Assembly: GCA_024234855.1 (NCBI GenBank)
Contig: JACKNN010000005.1
Span: 62,001-126,000, forward strand
Direction of reading: 5' to 3'
Length of the DNA: 64,000 bases
Source: Pseudomonadales bacterium
GTDB lineage: Bacteria > Pseudomonadota > Gammaproteobacteria > Pseudomonadales > Halieaceae
Position numbers and translations under genes: made by a program. The notes under the pieces are model-generated. The model ran no database searches. It was not told the origin of the DNA and saw only the letters and a program-made list of their open reading frames with translations. Position 1 is the stretch's first letter. Each line of letters opens with the position of its first letter. Shown here piece by piece: positions 24,269-32,451 of the stretch.

Positions 24269-25621
24269 ATGGCGTCAGCAAGGGGTGAATTCGGCTCTCG
24301 TTTCGGCTTCGTGATGGCGGCGGCGGGAAGCGCCGTGGGGCTTGGCAACATCTGGGGATTTCCCACCCAGGCCGCCAGTAACGGCGGCGCCGCGTTCCTG
24401 CTGGTCTACCTTGTGCTGGCATTCACCCTGGCTTACCCGGCGCTGATGGCCGAGCTGATAATTGGCCGTCACGCCCACGCCAACGCTGTGACTGCGCTCG
24501 GCGAACTGTCCAATAATCGCCTGCAACGGCGTATCGGCAGGACCACCGGTACATTGGGCTTTATTGTCGCCAGCCTGATCCTGAGTTTTTATGCCATTGT
24601 CGCCGGCTGGATGATGGCATTCTGCCTGTCCTCGTTCGCTACCGTGTTCGGTGGGGATGAGATAGCCAGCTGGCTCACCTCCTTCGGTTTTGTGCGCAAT
24701 GAACTGGGCACGCTGGTGTTTATGGGGTTGACCATCGCCATCATCGCCAAGGGGGTGCAGGACGGCATTGAGAAATGGTCCGCGCGATTGATGCCAATGC
24801 TGCTGATCACCCTGGTGGCGCTGGTAGCCTACGTATTGACGCTGGACGGTGCCGGCGAGGGCTTGAAGGTCTACCTGCTGCCGGACTTCCATCGCGCCCT
24901 GTCCCCGGATTTGATCCTCAACGCCCTGGGTTCGGCGTTTTTCTCCCTGTCGCTGGGTGTGGGCACCATGCTCATCTACGGCTCCTACCTGGATGACACC
25001 CAGAACCTGCCGCTGGTCGGGGGCCTGGTAACGGCAGTCGATATCGGCATCGCGGTACTCGCGGGTTTCCTGGTGCTGCCGGCCATGTATGTGGCCCTGC
25101 ACAATGGCGTGGAAATCTACACGGCGGCGGGAGAACTGATCTCCGAAGACACCCTGATCTTTACCGTATTGCCGGGGCTTTTTGGCACCATGGGGCTGGC
25201 TGGCGCGCTGGTGTCCATTTTTTTCTTCTTCCTGATGACGATTGCCGCACTCACCTCTTCCATTTCCATGCTGGAGGTACCGGTGGCTTATGCGGTAGAG
25301 GAGCACGGGGTAAACCGCAGGACAGGCGCCTATGCCATCGGTGGGGCTATCGCACTTGTCAGCACGCTGATCCTGCTGAATTTTGACAGCCTGTTCGGCC
25401 TGGTGATCACAGTGACCACCCGCTACAGCCAGCCCCTCATCGGCTTCGTATTTTGTATCTACGTCGGCTGGATCTGGCACCGGGACCAGTTGCTGCAGGA
25501 ATTGCGCAAGGGCAATCCCGCCATCGAGCGGGGCCTGTTCTGGAAGATCTGGCCCTGGTGGGTACGGATAGTCTGCCCGACGATCATTCTGGCAATCTTC
25601 GGCCAGTCATTACTTGGGTGA
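24269..25621 (+). CDS. Sodium-dependent transporter, neurotransmitter:sodium symporter family
   Basis: 450 residues, about 11-12 membrane helices. Helix 1 carries the family signature GSAVGLGNIWGFP (residues 21-33) with the unwound sodium and substrate site, followed by NGGAAFLLVYLV. Bacterial NSS members of this length (TnaT/MhsT type) import amino acids with sodium. The particular amino acid cannot be read from the sequence. It begins 69 bp after the AsmA-like gene. Confidence 0.92.
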   Translation: MASARGEFGSRFGFVMAAAGSAVGLGNIWGFPTQAASNGGAAFLLVYLVLAFTLAYPALMAELIIGRHAHANAVTALGELSNNRLQRRIGRTTGTLGFIVASLILSFYAIVAGWMMAFCLSSFATVFGGDEIASWLTSFGFVRNELGTLVFMGLTIAIIAKGVQDGIEKWSARLMPMLLITLVALVAYVLTLDGAGEGLKVYLLPDFHRALSPDLILNALGSAFFSLSLGVGTMLIYGSYLDDTQNLPLVGGLVTAVDIGIAVLAGFLVLPAMYVALHNGVEIYTAAGELISEDTLIFTVLPGLFGTMGLAGALVSIFFFFLMTIAALTSSISMLEVPVAYAVEEHGVNRRTGAYAIGGAIALVSTLILLNFDSLFGLVITVTTRYSQPLIGFVFCIYVGWIWHRDQLLQELRKGNPAIERGLFWKIWPWWVRIVCPTIILAIFGQSLLG

Positions 25622-25672
25622 AAGTGGCCGCCCGGCCGTTGCCGCCCCGTGGGGCGCTGCCTGAACCCCGCG

Positions 25673-26137
25673 CTATTTCAGGCTGAGCTCTCCCTCTTCC
25701 TCCAGCCGCTGGGTGGGAACAAGGCCCTTGAAATCGATTTTGGCAGCGAAACGGTATGTGAGTTTGTCCGCTTCACTCTGGCCCAGGCTGGCCAGCAAGC
25801 GCAGCATCTGGAACAGCTTCAGGCTGGCATCCAGGGTGACAATACCCTCACTGTAGCCTTCAATAACAGGGATATCCTTACTCACACCGGTAAGCACTTC
25901 CCTGCCCGCCAGTGCGATGCTGTAGCTGATCCCCGAGATATCGAGCGACTGCTCATTGGGGTTTTGCACTCGCAGCTTGATCAGAAAACGCGGCCCGCCA
26001 CCTTCAGAGGGTTCGCTTGAGAAACTCTCCAGCGACACATTGGGCGGGTCCATCGGCGTGGTCAGGCTGGCACAGGCAGTTAACAATATGGCCCATGAAA
26101 AAAGTATGAGCAGGCAAGCTGCTGCGCGACGAATCAT
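25673..26137 (-). CDS. LEA type 2 (WHy-domain) lipoprotein
   Basis: 154 residues with a lipoprotein signal peptide ending in the lipobox LLTAC near residue 22. The remainder is a single LEA_2/WHy beta-sandwich domain (FLIKLRVQNPNEQSLDISGISYSI, with N-P-N conserved). Bacterial members are small periplasmic or outer-membrane-linked lipoproteins of unknown role, linked to desiccation or osmotic stress by analogy with plants. The ATG is at 26137; the gene is convergent with the transporter gene. Confidence 0.82.
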   Translation of the reverse strand: MIRRAAACLLILFSWAILLTACASLTTPMDPPNVSLESFSSEPSEGGGPRFLIKLRVQNPNEQSLDISGISYSIALAGREVLTGVSKDIPVIEGYSEGIVTLDASLKLFQMLRLLASLGQSEADKLTYRFAAKIDFKGLVPTQRLEEEGELSLK

Positions 26138-26173
26138 GGCTTTACTCCTTGTAGTGAACGCTGAAAAGCCCGC

Positions 26174-26341
26174 TCAGGAACGGTCGCCCGGGCCGCCGGT
26201 GAAAAAAAAGATCGCGTAGGCGGCGCTGCCGAGCGCGAATACCATGGCGACCCAATCCGCTGTGCGCGTGTACATCCAGACGCTGAACACAAACAGGGCG
26301 AGCGCCGCCGCCAGCGCAAGAAACCGTCCCACTTTCGTCAT
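26174..26341 (-). CDS. Small two-helix membrane protein
   Basis: 55 residues with two hydrophobic segments (FLALAAALALFVFSVWMY and WVAMVFALGSAAYAIFFF) and a short charged tail. No family recognised. The ATG at 26341 follows GGGAAGAACGGGTTG. Located 36 bp before the LEA lipoprotein gene on the same strand, so the two may be co-transcribed. Confidence 0.6.
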   Translation of the reverse strand: MTKVGRFLALAAALALFVFSVWMYTRTADWVAMVFALGSAAYAIFFFTGGPGDRS

Positions 26342-26501
26342 CAACCCGTTCTTCCCGCCGCAGCCAAGCCGTACGCAGTGTAGCCTGTGCGAATCGCCTT
26401 GCAAATCCCGCCGGGCGGCTCGCGTCCTCGCGCAGGCGACAGCTGACGCCCTCCGGGCATTGATGCTACAGTCGCGCTCACACCCATTCATTGGAATAGC
26501 G

Positions 26502-27890
26502 ATGCTGACTGCGTCTGCCAGGACTGACCAGAGCGATTCCCTGCAGGAGACCTTTCTCCGGCTGCCCGCCAAACCTAACCGCCAGTTGGATCACCTGCCC
26601 GGAGACTACGGCCTGCCCGTATTCGGCCACACCTGGGGCCTGCTCACCAACGGGCCCCGCCTGACCGCCGCCATGGTTGCGCGCTATGGTCCGGTGTTTC
26701 GCTCCTCTGCGCTGTTCCAGCGCTCGGTGGCCCTGGTGGGGCCGGATGCCGCGCAGTTTGTACTGCTCGACCCCGACCGGAACTTTGCCGCCAGACCCGC
26801 CTGGGATACCATTCTCGGTGGCCTGTTCGACAATGGGCTGCTGCTGCGCGACCTGGACGACCACCGCGCGCACCGGCGGGTGCTGCAGCAGGCGTTCAAG
26901 AAACCGGTGCTCGATTCATACTGCCAGACACTCAATCGCTTCCTCGGCGAGGGGATCACCGCCTGGCCCAGCGGCCGCCACTTCGACTTCTATCCCGCGG
27001 TAAAACAACTGCTGCTGGACAACGCCATCGAGTCCTTTTTCGGAGCGGATCCGGCGCGCGATGTGGCACCGCTCAACCGGGCATTCATCGACATGCTGGA
27101 CGCGACCCTGGCCCTGGTGCGACGGCCCCTGCCGGGCACTCGCTGGCGCCGCGGCGTACACGGGCGCCGGGCACTCGAGTGCTATCTGGCAAGCCAGCTG
27201 GACGCACGCAAGGCAAACCCGGGCAATGATTTTTTCTCTACGCTGTGCACGGCGGCAAACGATGAAAGCGGTGGCCTCAGCGACAGCGAAATCATCGACC
27301 ACCTTATGTTCCTGCTGTTTGCCGCGCACGACACCACCAGCAGCACCCTCAGTTCAATGATCCGTATTCTCTGTCAATACCCCCAGTGGCAGGAGCGTTT
27401 GCGGGAAGAATTCTCCACGCTGGATGCGGCAGCACTGCAGACAGAACACTTCGGCGCGCTGCCCCAGACCGACTGGTTTTTCCGGGAAACCCTGCGCATG
27501 CATCCGCCGGTGCCCGCCATCATCCGGCGCACTGCCCGGGCGTGTGAATGGTCGGGTTACACCCTGCCGGCCAACACTGCGGTTTTCCTTCCCATCCGTT
27601 TCAACCACCGCATGGAGCAGTTCTGGTCATCGCCCGGGCAGTTTGATCCGGAGCGCTGGTCGCCGGGTCGGGAGGAGTACAAAGGGCACAGTTTCCAGTG
27701 GCTGCCTTTTGGCGGTGGGGCGCACAAGTGCCTCGGGCTGCACTTCGCCGAAATGCAGACGAAAATATTCCTGTATCACCTGCTGCGGAACTACCGGATT
27801 GCCGGGGATCAAAAGCACAGGCCGCGGATCCGCTATGTGCCGTTGGAAATACCTGGCAACGGCTTACCGGTGTTACTCAGCCCGCGTTAA
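26502..27890 (+). CDS. Cytochrome P450
   Basis: 462 residues. The I-helix motif is FAAHDTTSS with D277-T278, the ExxR pair is E329-x2-R332 (ETLRMHPP), and the heme-binding loop is FGGGAHKCLG with cysteine C410. No membrane anchor is present, so it is a soluble bacterial-type enzyme needing ferredoxin and reductase partners, which are not in this window. The overall sequence style (LPGDYGLPVFGHTWGLL at the N-terminus) resembles CYP51/CYP120-like groups; substrate unknown. I chose the ATG at 26502; an ATG at 26463 and an extension to 26244 are less likely. Confidence 0.9.
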   Translation: MLTASARTDQSDSLQETFLRLPAKPNRQLDHLPGDYGLPVFGHTWGLLTNGPRLTAAMVARYGPVFRSSALFQRSVALVGPDAAQFVLLDPDRNFAARPAWDTILGGLFDNGLLLRDLDDHRAHRRVLQQAFKKPVLDSYCQTLNRFLGEGITAWPSGRHFDFYPAVKQLLLDNAIESFFGADPARDVAPLNRAFIDMLDATLALVRRPLPGTRWRRGVHGRRALECYLASQLDARKANPGNDFFSTLCTAANDESGGLSDSEIIDHLMFLLFAAHDTTSSTLSSMIRILCQYPQWQERLREEFSTLDAAALQTEHFGALPQTDWFFRETLRMHPPVPAIIRRTARACEWSGYTLPANTAVFLPIRFNHRMEQFWSSPGQFDPERWSPGREEYKGHSFQWLPFGGGAHKCLGLHFAEMQTKIFLYHLLRNYRIAGDQKHRPRIRYVPLEIPGNGLPVLLSPR

Positions 27891-28019
27891 GCCTGCCACA
27901 CCGTTGCCTGGGGTAGCGGTACGGGTTCCCCGCTGTGCGACGGGGCGCGAGGACAGGAGATGCCGGCCGGCAAAAAAAGCGCTATATAATTGTTTTTATT
28001 GAATATAATGAATAATTAA

Positions 28020-28107
28020 TGGCGGTGAGGGAGGGATTTGAACCCTCGATACGTTGCCGTATACACACTTTCCAGGCGTGCGCCTTCGACCACTCGGCCA
28101 CCTCACC
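28020..28107 (-). tRNA. tRNA-Ser (anticodon GGA)
   Basis: Acceptor GGTGAGG pairs with CCTCACC, CCA is encoded, the anticodon loop CTGGAAA gives GGA, and a long variable arm (GTATACGGCAACGTATC) is present. Confidence 0.96.
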
Positions 28108-28120
28108 GTTGAGGGCGCGC

Positions 28121-28149
28121 ATCATACCACAAGATCTTCCCTATGCCAG
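28121..28149 (-). promoter_or_regulatory. Candidate promoter of tRNA-Ser
   Basis: On the minus strand CTGGCA (28149-28144), 17-bp spacer, TATGAT (28126-28121), then a GCGCGCC discriminator typical of stringently controlled stable-RNA promoters. Confidence 0.55.
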
Positions 28150-28183
28150 TCTCACTGCAGCGTAAAAACCCCCTGCGGCAGGT

Positions 28184-29011
28184 TTACTGCCGGTTCAGTC
28201 GCGGCAGCGGACGTGTCGCGGGATCAGTGCTGCGAAAGGGATTGATGTCGAGGCCACCGCGCCGGGTGTAGAAAGCCTGGATATGCAGGAACTCGGGTGC
28301 GATGCGCTGCTGGATATCGCAGAACATGCGCTCCACGCACTGCTCATGAAATTCCTGGTGGTGGCGGTAGGCGATGATGTAGCGCAGCAGGGAGCTGTGG
28401 TCCAGGGCATCGCCCCGGTAATGTATCCAGACACTCGCCCAGTCGGGTTGGCCGGTCACCGGGCAGAGTGAGCGCAGCAGGTGGGTGTGGAGCTGCTCCT
28501 GCCTGACCTCGCCCGGAACCCGCAGCAGCATCTCGCCAGCGGGCGGCGCGTCGCCCGACACCTCGAGTGCGAGGCTATCCAGGCACAGGCCCGGCAGTGG
28601 GCGGCCACACAGGCTGGCATCGTCAATCTCGAACAATTCCAGCTCGATATCGGTTCCCACCACACTGGCAATATCCCGCCGGATGGTTGCTGCCACCCGG
28701 GCCTCGCTGGCAAAACGGGTATTGTTGAGGGAATTGAGGTACAGCTTGAACGACTTGGATTCCACCAGGTTGGGCGAGATGGCCGGAATGCTCACCCTGC
28801 CCACCCGCACCTGGGGTTTGCCGTCGGCATCGAGCCATGAGATCTCATAGGCGTGCCACAGGTCGAAGCCCCGGAACGGCAGCCCCGCGTCACAACTGAT
28901 CAGCGCGCGCCCCGCCGCGCGGGGTATGGGATATAACAGCCCGGGGCTGTAACTGTCGACGACGGGGGTTGGTCGTCCCAGTAACATTCCCTGCTCTTCA
29001 CCGCCGCCCAT
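28184..29011 (-). CDS. queF: QueF, NADPH-dependent 7-cyano-7-deazaguanine reductase
   Basis: 275 residues, the long two-domain form found in Enterobacteria and Pseudomonas. It reduces preQ0 to preQ1 in queuosine synthesis. The NADPH motif ESKSFKLYLNS is at 84-94 and the catalytic pair is C183 (SLCPVTGQPD) and D190. The ATG at 29011 has no clear RBS; an ATG eight codons later (MLLGRPTP) matches the usual family N-terminus and could be the true start. It is five bases from the end of the YadH-like gene, so may be co-transcribed with the ABC exporter. Confidence 0.93.
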   Translation of the reverse strand: MGGGEEQGMLLGRPTPVVDSYSPGLLYPIPRAAGRALISCDAGLPFRGFDLWHAYEISWLDADGKPQVRVGRVSIPAISPNLVESKSFKLYLNSLNNTRFASEARVAATIRRDIASVVGTDIELELFEIDDASLCGRPLPGLCLDSLALEVSGDAPPAGEMLLRVPGEVRQEQLHTHLLRSLCPVTGQPDWASVWIHYRGDALDHSSLLRYIIAYRHHQEFHEQCVERMFCDIQQRIAPEFLHIQAFYTRRGGLDINPFRSTDPATRPLPRLNRQ

Positions 29012-29016
29012 TGCCG

Positions 29017-29790
29017 CTACTGCCTCAGTCGCTTGCCGGAGTTCAGCAGGTGCAGGCTGTAGGTGAACGCGAGCACGGTGAACAGCGTTATCATACCGAA
29101 GGCAAAGGGCAGACTGACGTCAGACACGCCAAGGACACCGTAGCGAAACGCGTTCACCACGTAGACCAGCGGATTCAGTTTCGATACGCCCGCCCAGAAG
29201 TCCGGCAACAGGTCCATGGAATAGAAAACCCCACCCAGGTAAATAAGAGGCGTCAGGACAAAGGTCGGGATAATGGAAATGTCGTCGAAATTATTTGCGA
29301 ACACCGCATTGATAAAACCCGCCAGCGCAAACAGTGTGGAGGTCAACAGCACAATAACCACCACCACGAAGTAGCTGTGGATGTGCAGGTGGGTAAAGAA
29401 CAAGGACACGATGGTGACGACGATAGCGACCAGGATGCCGCGGCTGATCCCGCCCACCACATAGCCCAGCAAAATAACATAGTTGGGGGTCGGTGAAACC
29501 AGTAATTCCTCCACACTGTTGTTGAACTTGGAACCAAAAAAAGAGGACACCACGTTGGAGTAGGAGTTGGTGACGATGGCCATCATTATGAGCCCGGGCA
29601 CGACAAACTGCATATACGTAAAGCCGCCCATCTCACCTATACGCGAGCCGATCAGCGAGCCGAAAATAACGAAATACAGCGACATGGTGATCGCCGAGGG
29701 CAACAGGGTCTGGGTCCATATTCGCAGGTAGCGCTTGATTTCCTTCCTGACGATGGTCATGAACGCTATGTACTGCTCCTTCAGGGTCAT
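29017..29790 (-). CDS. yadH: ABC transporter permease, YadH-like
   Basis: 257 residues, the same size as E. coli YadH, with about six membrane helices of the ABC-2 type. Export substrate is unknown for the family. The start codon overlaps the end of the ATP-binding subunit gene by four bases (ATGA). Confidence 0.88.
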   Translation of the reverse strand: MTLKEQYIAFMTIVRKEIKRYLRIWTQTLLPSAITMSLYFVIFGSLIGSRIGEMGGFTYMQFVVPGLIMMAIVTNSYSNVVSSFFGSKFNNSVEELLVSPTPNYVILLGYVVGGISRGILVAIVVTIVSLFFTHLHIHSYFVVVVIVLLTSTLFALAGFINAVFANNFDDISIIPTFVLTPLIYLGGVFYSMDLLPDFWAGVSKLNPLVYVVNAFRYGVLGVSDVSLPFAFGMITLFTVLAFTYSLHLLNSGKRLRQ

Positions 29791-30704
29791 GCAGCGCCCT
29801 CCACCAGGTTCACGAACATTTCCTCCAGCCGGTTGGCCTTGTTGCGCATACTGCTCACGTGGATACCCTGGCGACCCAGCTGCTCGAATACCTGGTTGAT
29901 GTACTGGCCTTTTTCTATTGCCACTTCCAGCGTGTGGGCGTCCACAACCTGGACGTGAAAACCGCTGATCGCCACGGGTCCGGCCACCTCCTCAACACAA
30001 TCGAGAATGAACACCTCGCGCTGCAGCCGCCGCAACAGCGCCTTGATGGAACAGTGCTCCACAATTTCGCCCCGGTTGATGATGGCGATATGGCGGCACA
30101 GCGCCTCCGCCTCCTCCAGGTAGTGGGTCGTGAGAATGATCGTGGTGCCCTGCGCGTTGATTTTCTTGAGGAAGTCCCACATGGAACGACGCATCTCGAT
30201 ATCCACGCCCGCGGTGGGTTCGTCGAGGATCAGCAATTTCGGTTCGTGCACCAGGGCGCGGGCGATCATCAGCCGTCGTTTCATACCGCCTGAAAGCATA
30301 CGCGAGGGCACCTCACGCTTGTCCCAGATGCCCAGCGCCTTGAGATACTTTTCCGCCCGCTCCCGGGCCAGTCCCGCGGGCAGGCCGTAGTAGCCCGCCT
30401 GGTTGATGACAATATCCATTGGTTGTTCGAACTGGTTGAAGTTGAATTCCTGCGGGACTATGCCGATATACTTCTTGGCGGCGGCAAAATCCTGGTCAAT
30501 ATCAACGTCAAATACCGCAACCCTGCCGGCGCTCTTGGCCACCAGCGAGCAGATGATGCCAATGGTGGTCGACTTGCCGGCGCCATTGGGGCCCAGCATG
30601 GCAAAAAAATCACCCTGCTGGACTTCCAGGCTGATGCCTTTTAGCGCCTCAAAGCCATTGCCGTAGACCTTGCTGAGGTTTTCAATTGTCAGTGCTGGTA
30701 TCAT
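29787..30704 (-). CDS. yadG: ABC transporter ATP-binding protein, YadG-like
   Basis: 305 residues. Walker A GPNGAGKST at 38-46, ABC signature MLSGGMKRR, Walker B LLILDEPTAGVD and the switch histidine in LTTHYLEEAE. A C-terminal regulatory region of about 80 residues follows. It pairs with the permease downstream to form an ABC-2 exporter of unknown substrate. I chose the ATG at 30704 with CAGGAACAC upstream; a longer frame to 30953 has no similarity to the family. Confidence 0.9.
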   Translation of the reverse strand: MIPALTIENLSKVYGNGFEALKGISLEVQQGDFFAMLGPNGAGKSTTIGIICSLVAKSAGRVAVFDVDIDQDFAAAKKYIGIVPQEFNFNQFEQPMDIVINQAGYYGLPAGLARERAEKYLKALGIWDKREVPSRMLSGGMKRRLMIARALVHEPKLLILDEPTAGVDIEMRRSMWDFLKKINAQGTTIILTTHYLEEAEALCRHIAIINRGEIVEHCSIKALLRRLQREVFILDCVEEVAGPVAISGFHVQVVDAHTLEVAIEKGQYINQVFEQLGRQGIHVSSMRNKANRLEEMFVNLVEGAA

Positions 30705-30778
30705 GTGTTCCTGAAAAAAGTGCTCGTAAACAGAGCGCGCCATTGTACCCGTATTCCCCCTGCTAAACGACAATAGCC

Positions 30779-31165
30779 ATGAATGACCAACAATACGCCT
30801 CACACTGCCGCACCTTGCTCGCGGACTTCGCCGCGGCCCTGTGCCGGCGCACGCAATCCCTGACTGGGGACGACACTTTGCGTGGGCTCGCAGAGGACTT
30901 CCAGCGGCTAGCCACCGATCCGGAGGCCGATCTCTATGTCCAGGCCGCCGCACTCATCGACCGGCTGTTCACTACCTACCCGGACTTCGCCCCGACCTTC
31001 CCGCGGGAACTGCTGTGGTTTTTTGGCGGGGACTGCCTGCATTTCATGCCAGACGAGGAAATCGGTTTGTACCAGCAACTGGATGAACTGCGCAGCCAGG
31101 CCGGCGCCGCCGGGCAGATTTTTGACCTGCGCGCGGCCAAAGCTAAGCTGCTGAACTTACAGTGA
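30779..31165 (+). CDS. PA2817-family protein
   Basis: 128 residues matching the pattern of the PA2817 family of uncharacterised cytosolic gammaproteobacterial proteins, notably FPRELLWFFGGDCLHFMPDEEI at about 79-100. No catalytic role is known. It is divergent from the ABC exporter and lies 85 bp upstream of the tRNA-Glu gene. Confidence 0.75.
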   Translation: MNDQQYASHCRTLLADFAAALCRRTQSLTGDDTLRGLAEDFQRLATDPEADLYVQAAALIDRLFTTYPDFAPTFPRELLWFFGGDCLHFMPDEEIGLYQQLDELRSQAGAAGQIFDLRAAKAKLLNLQ

Positions 31166-31194
31166 ATTGTCCTGCAAATTTGCCGAAGGGGGGC

Positions 31195-31223
31195 TTGACG
31201 CGCCCCTGCGCTCTTCCTACAAT
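31195..31223 (+). promoter_or_regulatory. Promoter of the tRNA-Glu/tRNA-Gly unit
   Basis: TTGACG (31195-31200), 17-bp spacer, TACAAT (31218-31223), then a GCGCGCC discriminator. This is near-consensus sigma-70 with the GC-rich start region of stringently controlled stable-RNA genes. Confidence 0.8.
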
Positions 31224-31249
31224 GCGCGCCTCTTGATTGAGACCTATGC

Positions 31250-31325
31250 GTCCCCTTCGTCTAGTGGCCTAGGACACTGCCCTTTCACGGCGGTAACAGG
31301 GGTTCGAACCCCCTAGGGGACGCCA
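31250..31325 (+). tRNA. tRNA-Glu (anticodon TTC), copy 1
   Basis: 76 nt, acceptor GTCCCCT with AGGGGAC, encoded CCA, anticodon loop CTTTCAC giving TTC. Confidence 0.97.
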
Positions 31326-31380
31326 CTCATCAAGCCTTGCCGGTTCCGGCGACCACGGCGGTGGCTAAACGCAGTGTTAC

Positions 31381-31456
31381 GCGGGAATAGCTCAGTTGGT
31401 AGAGCGCAACCTTGCCAAGGTTGAGGTCGCCGGTTCGAACCCGGTTTCCCGCTCCA
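31381..31456 (+). tRNA. tRNA-Gly (anticodon GCC)
   Basis: 76 nt, acceptor GCGGGAA with TTCCCGC, encoded CCA, anticodon loop TTGCCAA giving GCC. It is 55 bp from tRNA-Glu and probably on the same precursor. Confidence 0.97.
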
Positions 31457-31511
31457 CCCCCGGTTCAAAATCGATGGCGACCCCCGCCACTTTTCCGCTC
31501 CACGACTTCCT

Positions 31512-31895
31512 CTAATCCTGCTGCTCCAGCTTCACCGACAGGCTGTTGATGCAGTAGCGCAAGCCCGTGGGTTTGGGGCCGTCCTCGAACACATGCCCGA
31601 GGTGAGAACCGCATTTCCTGCACATGACTTCCGTGCGTACCATGCCGTGGCTGGAATCGCGCGATTCGAGAATAACTTCCGCATCCGCCGGCTGGAAAAA
31701 ACTGGGCCAGCCACAACCGGCATCGAATTTCGTCTCTGACAGGAACAGCGGCTCACCGCAGCAGCGGCAGTTGTATACACCCTGCTCCTTGCAGTCCCAG
31801 TATTCACCGGTGAAGGGCCGCTCGGTGCCTTTTTCCCGACAAACGTGAAATTCTTCCGGTGTCAGTTTGCTGCGCCAGTATTCGTCATCCTTCAT
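31512..31895 (-). CDS. msrB: Peptide-methionine (R)-S-oxide reductase MsrB
   Basis: 127 residues. Zinc cysteines are C43, C46, C92 and C95 (CRCC and CRKC). The catalytic cysteine is C115 in RYCINS, and CGWPSF carries a likely resolving cysteine (C61). It repairs methionine-R-sulfoxide in proteins. The ATG at 31895 has GAGGTAGGTACG upstream; the frame extends to 31943 without family support. Confidence 0.94.
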   Translation of the reverse strand: MKDDEYWRSKLTPEEFHVCREKGTERPFTGEYWDCKEQGVYNCRCCGEPLFLSETKFDAGCGWPSFFQPADAEVILESRDSSHGMVRTEVMCRKCGSHLGHVFEDGPKPTGLRYCINSLSVKLEQQD

Positions 31896-31972
31896 CGTAC
31901 CTACCTCGCTAGAACGTGCCGGGGGCTTAGCGTACACTAGCAAATCGTCGCAAACTACAGGCTTTTTCCCGC

Positions 31973-32425
31973 ATGGCGGATCTGCACATCGATGACTTCT
32001 ATCGCGACGTCGCCAGCATTTTCCTCCGCCTTTACGCGGTATTCCCCCGCAAAACCATCCTCTACGTGGAGGATGTCTGCGGGCCTGACCAACCGGATGA
32101 ATTCGGCTTGCACCACCCGCGCTTCCAGGCCGGTTTCAGTGCCATGGTGTGGTTGGCCGAGCACGGTTACCTGCATTTCCAGGAAACCATCCGGGCCGAG
32201 GCGCTGGACCAGGCGGTGCTCAGTCGCAGAGCATTCCTGCTGCTGTCCTCCCGTTCAGAACTGGGACTTGCTGCACCCGCCGGCGATGCTGTCCCCCCCA
32301 GCGTGGCGGAGTATTCACGCAGCAACATCACCCAACTGCGCGCCGCGCTGCGCGAGGGGTCCAGTATCAATCTGCAGAAGTGTGTAACCTACCTGCTGTC
32401 CCAGCCTCCCATCGGCGGCGCCTGA
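31973..32425 (+). CDS. Conserved hypothetical protein with an N-terminal VEDVCGPDxPDEFGLH motif
   Basis: 150 residues, soluble and mostly helical, with IDDFYRDVASIFLRLYAVFP and a FGLHHPRFQAGFSAMVWLAEHGYL segment. It looks like a winged-helix or all-alpha small domain but I cannot name the family. Divergent from msrB with a 77-bp gap. Confidence 0.6.
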   Translation: MADLHIDDFYRDVASIFLRLYAVFPRKTILYVEDVCGPDQPDEFGLHHPRFQAGFSAMVWLAEHGYLHFQETIRAEALDQAVLSRRAFLLLSSRSELGLAAPAGDAVPPSVAEYSRSNITQLRAALREGSSINLQKCVTYLLSQPPIGGA

Positions 32426-32451
32426 CGCCGCTACCGGGGCCACGGGTTTCA

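Noticed and set aside
24275..25480. A 401-codon minus-strand frame over the NSS transporter gene
   Set aside because: The plus-strand protein has the NSS signature and helices; the opposite frame is highly charged shadow.
25622..25672. GCCCC-GT-GGGGC inverted repeat after the NSS gene considered as a terminator
   Set aside because: The loop is only two bases and there is no T-run.
28108..28183. Short inverted GTAAA/GGTTTAC near the queF end considered as a terminator
   Set aside because: The stem is imperfect and no T-run follows on either strand.
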